DNA from: Bacillus timonensis
GTDB taxonomy: Bacteria; Bacillota; Bacilli; Bacillales; Bacillaceae_L
Direction: 5' to 3'
DNA: 47,254 nt
Assembly (NCBI RefSeq): GCF_004799755.1
Contig: NZ_SLUB01000034.1
Location: forward strand, 1 to 47,254
Shown here: in pieces, positions 34,557-42,708 of the stretch
Numbering within the stretch: position 1 is the stretch's first letter
Layout: each line of letters starts with the position of its first letter
Program-made: the position numbers and the translations under genes
The notes under the pieces: model-generated
Seen by the model: only the letters and a program-made list of their open reading frames with translations
Databases searched by the model: none
What the model was told of the DNA's origin: nothing

Positions 34557-35448
34557 AAGAAGCACCTACCTTTTCGATAAAAATATCATTTAAGGAAGGC
34601 TCTTCTAATACAAACTTTCGAATAAAACCTTTTCCTGCAATTGAATCAAGGATTTTTTGTGAAATCTCTTCACTTTCAACCTGTAAATGAAGACCCTCCG
34701 CTGTTTCCTTTGCCTTTGTAACGCCTGCTAATGTTTTCAAATGACTAATATCGAAATCAGCATGTACAATAACGTTTTTCTTTCCAAAGGAACGTTTGAT
34801 TTCCTTTAACGACCCATGGACTACTGGTTTTCCATGGTGCATGATGCATAAATGCTCACATAATTCCTCAACGTGCTCCATGCGGTGACTGGAAAACACA
34901 ATTGATGTTCCAGCATTTTTCAAATCCACAACCGCTTCCTTTAAAATCTCAACATTAACAGGGTCCAGTCCACTAAATGGCTCATCAAGAATTAGAAGCT
35001 TTGGCTTATGAATGACAGAAGCAATAAATTGGATTTTTTGCTGGTTTCCTTTTGAAAGTTCCTCCACTTTTTTGGTTGCATACTCAGGAACCTTAAATCG
35101 CTCTAGCCAATAATCTATTTGTTTAAAAATATCTTGCTTCTGCATTCCACGCAGTCGTGCTAAATAGACAAGCTGATCACGTACCTTCATTTTCGGGTAC
35201 AGACCTCTCTCTTCTGGCAGGTAACCGATCATATGGCTTGTATCATAATTAATTTTCTTCCCATCCCAACTAATTCGTCCTTCACTAACATCCATTAAAC
35301 CCAAGATCATCCGGAATGTTGTCGTCTTTCCAGCTCCATTCGCACCTAAGAATCCGAACATTTCGCTCTCTGGAATTTCAATTGACAAATCGTCAACGGC
35401 AGTGAAGCTACCGAATCGTTTCGTCACATGTTCTAGTTGTAATGCCAT
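34549..35448 (-). CDS. yhaQ: ABC transporter ATP-binding protein YhaQ (NatA-like)
   Basis: 299-residue ATPase with Walker A GANGAGKTT (about residues 37-45), signature LSKGNQQK, Walker B LLILDEP and switch SSHRM. The C-terminal 80 residues form the extra domain typical of NatA-type exporters. The start is the ATG at 35448 behind GGAGGAG, not the ATG at 35556, which adds an unrelated stretch. It forms an operon with yhaP. Confidence 0.92.
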   Translation of the reverse strand: MALQLEHVTKRFGSFTAVDDLSIEIPESEMFGFLGANGAGKTTTFRMILGLMDVSEGRISWDGKKINYDTSHMIGYLPEERGLYPKMKVRDQLVYLARLRGMQKQDIFKQIDYWLERFKVPEYATKKVEELSKGNQQKIQFIASVIHKPKLLILDEPFSGLDPVNVEILKEAVVDLKNAGTSIVFSSHRMEHVEELCEHLCIMHHGKPVVHGSLKEIKRSFGKKNVIVHADFDISHLKTLAGVTKAKETAEGLHLQVESEEISQKILDSIAGKGFIRKFVLEEPSLNDIFIEKVGASYE

Positions 35449-35608
35449 CTTTACTCCTCCTTTTCCAGTAGTTTCTACGATTATGTAGGAAAAAAGTTTC
35501 ACCAAATTATCATACCATAGTTGTTCACTTGATTTTTGTTGCGGGAAAATTTGCAATCTACTACACTTTAAGTAACAGACTTTTTACTTTGGGGAAGGGG
35601 AATCTAAC

Positions 35609-35791
35609 ATGAATTATGTATTAACTGTGTTTGATAAAACAGGAGAAAAATTACTTGAAGAAACATTCGAAGCTGCTTCTGAAAAAGAAGCAAAGGAAAC
35701 GGGAGAAAAGATCCTTAAAGAAAAAAATTATTTAGAAACCACCCACCGGTGCACAAGCACCGCTGGAAAGTTAGTGTTGTTCCATCGGTAA
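35609..35791 (+). CDS. yhzD: YhzD-like small protein
   Basis: 60-residue protein, MNYVLTVFDKTGEKLLEETF onward, then a Lys/Glu helix and a C-terminal strand ending GKLVLFHR. It matches the YhzD family, a short beta-alpha-beta protein found beside yhaQ and yhaR in Bacillus. GGGGAAGGGG precedes the ATG. It is divergent from yhaQ and convergent with yhaR. The function is unknown. Confidence 0.82.
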   Translation: MNYVLTVFDKTGEKLLEETFEAASEKEAKETGEKILKEKNYLETTHRCTSTAGKLVLFHR

Positions 35792-35819
35792 TCAGATATT
35801 CCAAACAGGGTACCCTTTT

Positions 35820-35862
35820 AATGAAGAAACTCCCGCTGTTTTTTCAGCGGGACTCTTCATTA
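35820..35862. terminator. Bidirectional terminator between yhzD and yhaR
   Basis: TCCCGCTG / CAGCGGGA around six T, extended by AATGAAGA / TCTTCATT after a short internal loop. It overlaps the yhaR stop. Confidence 0.75.
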
Positions 35863-36648
35863 TTCACCAGTAAACACTGGTTTTCTTTTTTCTAAAAAGG
35901 CTTGAATGCCTTCACTGTGATCCTTTGTTTTTCTCATTGCTTGTTGACCCTGTTTCTCTAATTCTAGTACTCTTTCAAGCTCTGGCAAGTGCATTTGATT
36001 GTAAATAGATTTGGTTTGAATCATGGCAAGTATTGGTCTCTTTTTCCACTTTTTCAGCTTATGAATTACAGCAGTTTGCAATTCTTCCTCTGCAACCTCA
36101 TCAATTAACCCAATATGCAAAGCCTCTCCAGGTGACATTTGTTTTCCTTCCCAAATGACATGTTTAGCTTTTGCTTCACCAAGTCTTTTTTCAAGGAAGA
36201 AATGTGCACCTCCATCTGGAATCAGACCAATCCGGATGAAATTCATGGCTATACTTGAAAGTCGATCAGCTATAACATAGTCAGCACCTAATGCAAAGCT
36301 TAATCCAAGTCCCGCTGCTGGTCCATGGATTGCACTTATTACGAGTTTAGGTAATAAATAAAGTGTTTTCATGATTTCAGAAATAAGTCCCATCACATGC
36401 TCAAAAGCATGCTCATCTGTAGAACTTAGCATTGTTTTTATATCGCCGCCAGCCGAAAATGCGCGTCCACTTCCTGCTAAAACAAGGATATCCACTTCAT
36501 CATTGGCAGCTACAGCCTTTAAACTATGTAAAATCTCATTTAACATATCAAAATCCATTGAATTTAGTGCATCTGGGCGATTAAGAGTAAGGTATGCTAC
36601 TCGATCTTCCATATGTAGAAATACTTTTTCAACTTGTTCAGTTGCCAT
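35860..36648 (-). CDS. yhaR: Enoyl-CoA hydratase/isomerase family protein YhaR
   Basis: 262-residue crotonase-fold protein. The oxyanion-hole motifs are present: RAFSAGGDIK (about residue 62) and HGPAAGLGLSFALGAD (about 107). Both catalytic glutamates of true enoyl-CoA hydratases appear to be missing: Gly and Asn stand at their places. The PDGG motif (GLIPDGG) is instead like PaaG-type isomerases. So an isomerase or other crotonase reaction is more likely than hydration. AAGGGGG precedes the ATG. It is the last gene of the B. subtilis-like block. Confidence 0.85.
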   Translation of the reverse strand: MATEQVEKVFLHMEDRVAYLTLNRPDALNSMDFDMLNEILHSLKAVAANDEVDILVLAGSGRAFSAGGDIKTMLSSTDEHAFEHVMGLISEIMKTLYLLPKLVISAIHGPAAGLGLSFALGADYVIADRLSSIAMNFIRIGLIPDGGAHFFLEKRLGEAKAKHVIWEGKQMSPGEALHIGLIDEVAEEELQTAVIHKLKKWKKRPILAMIQTKSIYNQMHLPELERVLELEKQGQQAMRKTKDHSEGIQAFLEKRKPVFTGE

Positions 36649-36756
36649 TAATATGCCCCCTTAGATGGTGTTTCTCCTATTATACAATTATATCAATATA
36701 AAAGAAACCGTTTTCAAAAAATAAGTATGAGGGGGTGATTCACCCCTGACCTAACA

Positions 36757-36960
36757 CAAAACTGAACCAATTTGCCTTGTCATTATTTGCCTTATCAAAG
36801 AATTGCTCTAAGTCCTTAGCAATTCCCCCCGCGGAACCCATTTTTAATAAACCTGCGCATTACTTATTGAATCATGTGTATTCCTGTTTAGTCGGAAAAT
36901 ATAGATATAGATATTTTCAGAAAAGGTTGGGTCAAAGATTGGGGTTAATACTTGGGTAAA
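36757..36960 (-). pseudogene. Decayed group II intron reverse transcriptase/maturase
   Basis: Minus-strand translation from 36960 reads QVLTPIFDPTFSEN, then FRLNRNTHDSISNAQVY and a stop. After a frameshift it continues from 36823 as KDLEQFFDKANNDK. These match the LtrA motifs LTPIFDPTFSENSYGFRP, H.A...AQ.Y and DLEKFFDxVNHDK in the right order, so it is an internal fragment of a group II intron RT. The remaining 36649-36756 and 36961-37082 hold no gene: only a GGGGTGA/TCACCCC palindrome at about 36732-36747 and a terminator. It marks the border between the yha block and the catabolic island. Confidence 0.82.
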
Positions 36961-37014
36961 TTACCATCATACCTAGAGACTTTACCATAGAGAAGCTCCC
37001 ATGCAGGGTGCACA

Positions 37015-37044
37015 TTAAAGCCATCCAAACTGATTTCGGATGGC
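37015..37044 (-). terminator. Probable terminator of the catabolic operon
   Basis: GCCATCC / GGATGGC (37020-37026 and 37038-37044) lies 39 nt after the last stop; the minus-strand tail CTTTAATG is short. Confidence 0.55.
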
Positions 37045-37082
37045 CTTGTTCATTTATTTGTCTTGATTAAATGCTCTACAAA

Positions 37083-38342
37083 CTATGCCAACATTTTATA
37101 CAACATTAATGCTAAAGCTTTAGTACCTAGAATGAGATCTTCAATATCGATATGTTCATCTGCCTGGTGTGCCTCACTTGTTTTTCCTGGACCATAAATA
37201 ATACAGTTTTCAATCCCTGCATTATTTACTACAAAACGTTGATCATCACTTCCAGCAGTAATTAAAAACTTTGGGGACATGCCAAGATCTGTAATAACTT
37301 CCTTAGCTACTTCTGCAACCGGAATTCTTTCGGGAACAAGAACATGTTCTGTTGTATAAAATTCCCTATATTCATATCGAAATCTTTGGTCCTTTTCCTT
37401 CATTAGATTCAGAATAGCTTGTATTTCTGCACGAGCACCTTCTATCGTTTCAACAGGGAGTAATCTCCGGTTGAAGGTTACATTACATTTATCAGGTACT
37501 ATATTAGTAGTTTCTCCACCTTTTATGGTATCAAAAGATAATGTAGAGTAAATAGACTCGTCAGGAGTCACATTAAGGTCTGTAGTTCTTTGCTGTAGTT
37601 TAGGTTGAAGATGTACATTTACCAAATGTAAAAATTCTGCCATCATTTCAACAGCATTTATTCCCCTTGAGGGTTGACTGCCATGAGCCTGTTTACCTAA
37701 TACTGTTATTTCCCCCCAGATAGCACCTTTATGTCCAATTCCAATTCCGTTAGGTTCAAAAGGCTCAGTTATAATAACTGTATCAACCTTATCCTTACTA
37801 ATGATGCCTTGCTCAACTAGATAACCAGTACCTGCATTCCGATTTCCAACTGTTTCCTCATCAGGAACTGCAGTTTGAATAATTTCTCCATTCCACTGCA
37901 AACCCGAACGGCGAAGAGCCTCCACCGCAAAAATTTGGGTTACGAGCCCACTCTTCATATCAGAGGCTCCTCTACCATAAAGCTTACCGTCTATTACTTC
38001 TCCCCCAAAGGGATCTTTTGTCCAACCGTTTCCTACAGGAACAACATCATAATGACCATTAAGACATATGCATTTTCCATTTTTACTTGTACCTGAAAGG
38101 CGACCGACAATGTTGTATCGTGGTAAACCACAGCCTAATGGAGCAAGCTCTGATAACTTTTCTTCCGGTACTTCAAGAATTTCTGTTTCATAACCGAGTT
38201 TATCAAGATGATTTTCAAAATAGTCCTTAAAAACGCCATATTTCTCTCCCGGTGGATTGATTGTTGGTATACGGACCATATCTTGTAATGTCTGAACTAT
38301 CTCTTCTTTTAATAGGTCCACTTGTGCTACTATTTCTCTCAT
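37083..38342 (-). CDS. M20 amidohydrolase, ArgE/DapE type (candidate pantothenate or amide hydrolase)
   Basis: 419-residue dinuclear zinc deacylase. Metal and catalytic motifs are LNGHYDVVP (about residue 100), GRGASDMKSG (about 131) and PDEETVG (about 168), with a dimerisation domain inserted in the middle. ArgE/DapE-type enzymes remove acyl groups from N-acyl amino acids. Pantothenate is an N-acyl beta-alanine, and carbamoyl-beta-alanine hydrolases are M20 enzymes, so the chemistry suits pantothenase (EC 3.5.1.22). That function is inferred from operon context. GAGGAGG precedes the ATG. It is the last gene of the operon, 68 bp after the AbgB-like gene. Confidence 0.85.
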   Translation of the reverse strand: MREIVAQVDLLKEEIVQTLQDMVRIPTINPPGEKYGVFKDYFENHLDKLGYETEILEVPEEKLSELAPLGCGLPRYNIVGRLSGTSKNGKCICLNGHYDVVPVGNGWTKDPFGGEVIDGKLYGRGASDMKSGLVTQIFAVEALRRSGLQWNGEIIQTAVPDEETVGNRNAGTGYLVEQGIISKDKVDTVIITEPFEPNGIGIGHKGAIWGEITVLGKQAHGSQPSRGINAVEMMAEFLHLVNVHLQPKLQQRTTDLNVTPDESIYSTLSFDTIKGGETTNIVPDKCNVTFNRRLLPVETIEGARAEIQAILNLMKEKDQRFRYEYREFYTTEHVLVPERIPVAEVAKEVITDLGMSPKFLITAGSDDQRFVVNNAGIENCIIYGPGKTSEAHQADEHIDIEDLILGTKALALMLYKMLA

Positions 38343-38410
38343 CCCTTTACCTCCTCAGTATAATTAGTTATTTCTATATCTAGTTACTATAATCAAAGAT
38401 ATATAGTAAT

Positions 38411-39847
38411 TTATAAATGATCAAAAGGTGGGATGATATTAGCAGGAAGAGGAGATTTATATTTTCCGCTTCTCTTAATTTCCGATTCGAATTCTTCCTT
38501 GGCAGCAAATAATAATTTATTATTTGTTAACAAATTCATTGCACTTAAACCAAGAATTTTAGATGCCATCAACATCCCTTTTTGTCCTATTCCAGAACCT
38601 ACAGCCGAAACAAATTGCCACGAATGAACAGGTGTACCAATTGGCACACATGCTGTATTAAATTGTGCTGTCGGTACATTCCAAGACACATCTGCAACAT
38701 CCGTTGAACCTGCTAACACTTTGCCTTCATCATAGGGTTCAACAATAGTTTCATTTAAATTAAATTGAACTAATTCTAGCGGGGCCCCAGATACTTTTAA
38801 TACCGTTTCTTTATTAACTTGCCCAAATGAACTTACTAATTCATCCGCTAGTTTTCTATCATTTGCGTCAAACTTTGGAGGTCCAACTTTTTTCATGTTT
38901 TCCATTAATAAATTTCCAATAACCTTATTGGGGATCATATTATAGCAAGCTGTTAAAAAATCTATTTCATAATTTGTTTCTGTCATAAGAGCAGCGCCCT
39001 TTGCAATGTTAACAATACGGTTGTAAATTTCATCAACCTCTTTTCTAATAGGGGCACGAATATAATACCAAATTTGGGCTTTATCGGGAATAACATTTGG
39101 TTCCTGCCCCCCTACCGTAATTGTTGAATGGATCCTTACCGAATCAATAATATGCTCTCTTAAAAATTGAACCCCTATATCCATTAATTGGACAGCTTTT
39201 AGTGCACTTCTTCCTGATTCAGGATTCGTAGCTGCATGCGAAGCTTTGCCATGAAAAGTAAACTTAACAGAATTTGCTGCTAACGAACTGCTTGCCCATA
39301 AAGAATTTACCGCTCCAGGGTGCCAAGTTAGACAAGCATCAACATCCTCAAAAACACCGTCACGTACCATGTATACCTTTCCAACTAATATCTCTTCTGC
39401 AGGACAACCAAAAAATTTAATCGTTCCCTTAATGTTATTTACTTCCATTGCATTTTTAACAGCAATGGCTGCACCTACTCCTGCTACTCCAAAAATATTA
39501 TGTCCACATCCATGTCCATTTCCGCCATTTTCTACCTGATCTTTTATACCTGATACCTTTTGTGATAAACCAGGTAAGGCGTCATATTCACCCAAGATAC
39601 CTATAACGGGTTTCCCTTCTCCCCATGTAGCTACAAAGGCAGTTGGCATTCCACCTACTCCCATCTCTATCGAAAAGCCCTCCTCTTTCAATAAGTCAAC
39701 CAATAATTTAGAGGACTTATACTCCTTTAATCCAAGTTCTGCAAAGTTCCATATTTGTGTAGAAGCATTGAAAAGAACTGATTTATTTTGATCTATCCAT
39801 TCCATTATTGACATATCTAGCGATGAGAGCACGGCTTCTATTTTCAT
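38411..39847 (-). CDS. M20 amidohydrolase, AbgB type (candidate pantothenate hydrolase)
   Basis: 478-residue M20 metallo-hydrolase like AbgB, a subunit of p-aminobenzoyl-glutamate hydrolase. Seen are GILGEYDALPG (about residue 83), GHGCGHNIFG (about 110) with metal-binding Cys and His, FFGCPAEE (about 145), FHGKASHAA (about 198) and a C-terminal HSWQF. AbgB normally works with AbgA, and no abgA lies here, so it may act alone on a different amide. Together with the neighbouring PanF-like symporter this makes it the other candidate for splitting pantothenate into pantoate and beta-alanine. AGGGGG precedes the ATG. Confidence 0.85.
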   Translation of the reverse strand: MKIEAVLSSLDMSIMEWIDQNKSVLFNASTQIWNFAELGLKEYKSSKLLVDLLKEEGFSIEMGVGGMPTAFVATWGEGKPVIGILGEYDALPGLSQKVSGIKDQVENGGNGHGCGHNIFGVAGVGAAIAVKNAMEVNNIKGTIKFFGCPAEEILVGKVYMVRDGVFEDVDACLTWHPGAVNSLWASSSLAANSVKFTFHGKASHAATNPESGRSALKAVQLMDIGVQFLREHIIDSVRIHSTITVGGQEPNVIPDKAQIWYYIRAPIRKEVDEIYNRIVNIAKGAALMTETNYEIDFLTACYNMIPNKVIGNLLMENMKKVGPPKFDANDRKLADELVSSFGQVNKETVLKVSGAPLELVQFNLNETIVEPYDEGKVLAGSTDVADVSWNVPTAQFNTACVPIGTPVHSWQFVSAVGSGIGQKGMLMASKILGLSAMNLLTNNKLLFAAKEEFESEIKRSGKYKSPLPANIIPPFDHL

Positions 39848-39877
39848 TTAAATCCCCCTAATTTATGAATCTAGCGA

Positions 39878-39900
39878 CCCATGAGAGATACCCTCATGGG
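39878..39900 (-). other. Intra-operon hairpin between small ORF and AbgB-like gene
   Basis: CCCATGAG / CTCATGGG with a 7-nt loop, perfect 8-bp stem, no T-run. It could stabilise or separate message segments of the operon. Confidence 0.6.
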
Positions 39901-39917
39901 CCATTAAAATAGAACAA

Positions 39918-40085
39918 TTATCTTTGAACAGGTGCCTCATTCCCTAAGACGCTTTGATATCTACCGATTTTTTGAAGAAAATCGACTTCTTTCTCCCAAT
40001 TTTCTTCAACTTTATTAAACACATTTTCTATTACATTAGTTTTCGTTAAAACCTCAAACAACTCCCAACATCTTTTGACACGCAA
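39918..40085 (-). CDS. Small ORF of 55 codons inside the operon
   Basis: An open frame begins with TTG two bases after the symporter stop, 9 nt after GGAG, and ends at TAA. The product is hydrophilic, mainly helical and charged (RVKRCWELFEVLTK near the start, KVEENWEKEVDFLQKIGRYQ in the second half). No signal peptide or membrane span is seen. Codon content and composition look like true coding sequence, and translational coupling with the symporter is plausible. I do not recognise the family. It could be a small partner of the enzymes or the eroded tail of a lost gene. Confidence 0.5.
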   Translation of the reverse strand: MRVKRCWELFEVLTKTNVIENVFNKVEENWEKEVDFLQKIGRYQSVLGNEAPVQR

Positions 40086-40087
40086 GC

Positions 40088-41554
40088 TTAAACGCTCCAG
40101 AACTTTGTAACTATTTCACGTTGTTGATTAATGTGTATATTTTGAGTTATTAAACTTGCTACAACGTAACCAACAAAAGAGAGAACAATCGGAATTACCA
40201 CACTATGCATCCCTAATAGATTAGGGAAGTAATTTGAAAAAATAATATATGTTGAAACTCCAATAATAATTGATGCTAACGCCCCATATGCATTCCCTTT
40301 TTTCCAATAAAGCCCCATGATAATTGGCCAAATAAAGGCTGCCTCAAGACCTCCGATGGCAAATAGCTGTAACCAAATTAAGAGATCTGGTGGATTAATA
40401 CAAAGCAAAATAACGATTAAACCAACAATTGTGGTTACTGAAATACTCATTCTCTTAACTGTTTTTTCTTGTGCATTTGGGTTAATATAATTTACATATA
40501 TATCTTTAACGATAGACGAACTTACAATTAACAAAAGTGAGTCGACCGTTGACATTATTGCTGCAAGCGGTGCGGCTAAGATAATACCAGAGAACCAATT
40601 AGGCAAGACTTCCATTGCAAGAAGTGGCATTACTGAATCTGCAACCTCTACTCCTGGTAATACAGCACGTGCAAAAACACCCGTTAAATGCATTCCAAGC
40701 ATTAAAACGCCCACAACAAAGGTACCGATGATTAAAGCACGATGCATTGCTTTTGAACTCTTATAAGACATGGCTCTAACCGCAATATACGGCAATGCAA
40801 CAACCGCCACTCCCACTAAGACCCAGAAAGATGATACATAAGCCGGTGATAGTGAACCATCCGCTCCAAACGGAGAAATGAGATTAGGATTTTCAGCTTT
40901 TAAATCCGCAACGATATTGGAAATCCCCCCACCAGCAACTATTGTTGCAATTAGTATTACGATTGTCCCTCCGAACATAACGATTCCCTGAATCATATCA
41001 GTAATTGTATCAGCCCTGAAACCACCCACAGAAACATATAAAAGCAGGGTAACACCAAAGATGAAAATAGCGGTAATATAAGACATACCCGTAATTGATT
41101 CTACTAGACGTGCTCCACCTACCCACTGAGCAGCCATTGCAGAGAATAAAAAGATGACAATACTTAACGCCGAAAGAACTACAACTAACTTACTTTTGTA
41201 TCGTTCTTTTAGAAAGTCTATTATCGTAATGGCTTTGATCTTTCTAGCTACAATGGCAAACTTTTTACCAAGAATCATTAAGGTGAAATAACCAGTCACT
41301 AGCTGAGACATTGAAAGGAGAACCCAAGCAAAACCAACAGAATATGCTACACCAGGTCCACCTAAGAAACTACTTCCGCTCGCAAAACTGGAAACCATTG
41401 TCATTGCAAGAATAAATCCCCCTAGTTCACGTGAACCAATAAAATACTCCTGCATGAAGGATATTGATCGATTCGTATTCTTTGAAGCGTATAAACCAAC
41501 AGCAATTACTAAGAGTAAGAAAATAAGTAACGGTACAATTACGTCCCAATTCAT
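40088..41554 (-). CDS. panF: Sodium/pantothenate symporter PanF-like
   Basis: 488-residue sodium:solute symporter with about 13 membrane segments. It resembles E. coli PanF along its whole length: EYFIGSR, GGFILAMTM, SSFLGGPGVAYSVG, GGFRADT, PYIAVRAMSYK, LAAPLAAIMST and GGLEAAFIWP all have counterparts there. It imports pantothenate with sodium. It overlaps yhdT by 4 nt, and the same yhdT-panF pair occurs in E. coli. GGGGGAA precedes the ATG. Placement inside a catabolic operon, not with biosynthetic genes, suggests uptake for use as carbon and nitrogen source. Confidence 0.9.
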   Translation of the reverse strand: MNWDVIVPLLIFLLLVIAVGLYASKNTNRSISFMQEYFIGSRELGGFILAMTMVSSFASGSSFLGGPGVAYSVGFAWVLLSMSQLVTGYFTLMILGKKFAIVARKIKAITIIDFLKERYKSKLVVVLSALSIVIFLFSAMAAQWVGGARLVESITGMSYITAIFIFGVTLLLYVSVGGFRADTITDMIQGIVMFGGTIVILIATIVAGGGISNIVADLKAENPNLISPFGADGSLSPAYVSSFWVLVGVAVVALPYIAVRAMSYKSSKAMHRALIIGTFVVGVLMLGMHLTGVFARAVLPGVEVADSVMPLLAMEVLPNWFSGIILAAPLAAIMSTVDSLLLIVSSSIVKDIYVNYINPNAQEKTVKRMSISVTTIVGLIVILLCINPPDLLIWLQLFAIGGLEAAFIWPIIMGLYWKKGNAYGALASIIIGVSTYIIFSNYFPNLLGMHSVVIPIVLSFVGYVVASLITQNIHINQQREIVTKFWSV

Positions 41555-41856
41555 GAGCCAATTCCCCCATCTTCATCATTACTTTCCAATGGTATTTCTA
41601 CAAGGAATTTTTTTACAACTATGACAATTACTAAGGTAAAGACAACAAACCCCAAGACACAGCTGTAGAAGAACCAAGAAGGCAGTCCAAACACATAACT
41701 ATAGTTTTCAACGTCCTTTGATCCTAACCCGTATGCAAATACAAACCACCAAATAAAGTTAGCAAGTGCAATTCCCACTCCTATTTTGGCTTCACGGTCT
41801 GAGATTTTAAAACGTGGATCTTCTTTGCTTTCGTCAAATTTATGTTTTTTTGCCAT
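41551..41856 (-). CDS. yhdT: YhdT family membrane protein (DUF997)
   Basis: 101-residue protein with two membrane segments (about residues 25-45 and 60-85) and a charged N-terminus. The sequence DPRFKISDREAKIGVGIAL and the motif FIWWFVFAYGLG match YhdT/DUF997, the small protein found directly upstream of panF in proteobacteria. It probably assists the symporter, as small subunits do in related transporters; that role is inference. AGGAGG precedes the ATG and the stop overlaps panF (ATGA). Confidence 0.88.
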   Translation of the reverse strand: MAKKHKFDESKEDPRFKISDREAKIGVGIALANFIWWFVFAYGLGSKDVENYSYVFGLPSWFFYSCVLGFVVFTLVIVIVVKKFLVEIPLESNDEDGGIGS

Positions 41857-41937
41857 AAAGAATTACCTCCTTTTTAAAGTACTTGCTTTTTTACTCTTAG
41901 CTTTCAAATTTTTTTAATAGATACCTATCTTACTTAT

Positions 41938-42708
41938 TTATACACCCCTTCCCCCATCTACATTCATAATCTCACCTGTGACCACTTTAGCAAAATCAGA
42001 TGAAAGGTAGAGTGCTGCATGAGCGATATCACTTGGCTGTATAAGAGTTCCAAGAGGAACACTATCTATAAAGATGTTCTTCGTTTCTGCTTCAACTTTG
42101 TTACGATCGCCGGAAATAAATTGACTAAGCATTGGGGTTTCTGCAGGACCCGGATTTATTGCATTTACTCGAATTTTAAAAGGAGCAAGTTCTAATGCTA
42201 ACGCTTTCGTTAACATGATTGCAGCACCTTTTGAAGCACAATATGCATTTAAGCCTGGCCTAGCCCTCACTCCGGCAATAGAGGCTATGTTAATAATTGC
42301 TCCATTTTTTCTCTCCTTCATGATAGGGACAACATGTTTTGATGTAAGAAAAATTGACTTTGTATTAACAGCGAATATTCGATCCCATTTTTCAAGACTC
42401 AATTCTTCAATTGGTGTAAAATATTGTGGTACTCCAGCACAATTAATCAAAACATCTATCTTGTTATAGTGTTGAAATGTTTCTTTTACCATCATTTCAA
42501 CACTATCATTATCTGAAACATCAACCTGAATAACTCGAAAATCCTCACTCTCTAATTCACTAGCAGTCAGTTCAGCGGCCTGTTTATTTATATCGGCAAC
42601 TACCACTTGTGCTCCATGTGAAGAAAATAGTTTTGAAATTTCTTTACCCATACCAGACCCAGCGCCGGTTACAATGACCACTTTTCCTTCTAGTAATTTA
42701 TCTGTCAT
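41938..42708 (-). CDS. Short-chain dehydrogenase (candidate pantoate 4-dehydrogenase)
   Basis: 256-residue classical SDR. It has the nucleotide motif TGAGSGMG (residues 15-22), VADIN with the Asp that favours NAD, NCAGV, and the catalytic Ser, Tyr156 and Lys160 (NAYCASK). NPG and the C-terminal NVDGG are present. Nothing in the sequence fixes the substrate. In this operon it is the natural candidate for oxidising pantoate at its primary alcohol to 4-dehydropantoate (EC 1.1.1.106). It starts within the stop of the aldehyde dehydrogenase (ATGA overlap), so the two are translationally coupled. Confidence 0.88.
   Translation of the reverse strand: MTDKLLEGKVVIVTGAGSGMGKEISKLFSSHGAQVVVADINKQAAELTASELESEDFRVIQVDVSDNDSVEMMVKETFQHYNKIDVLINCAGVPQYFTPIEELSLEKWDRIFAVNTKSIFLTSKHVVPIMKERKNGAIINIASIAGVRARPGLNAYCASKGAAIMLTKALALELAPFKIRVNAINPGPAETPMLSQFISGDRNKVEAETKNIFIDSVPLGTLIQPSDIAHAALYLSSDFAKVVTGEIMNVDGGRGV

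Noticed and set aside
36777-36959. 60-codon plus-strand ORF in the gap after yhaR
   Set aside because: It is antisense to the group II intron RT fossil and has no ribosome binding site.
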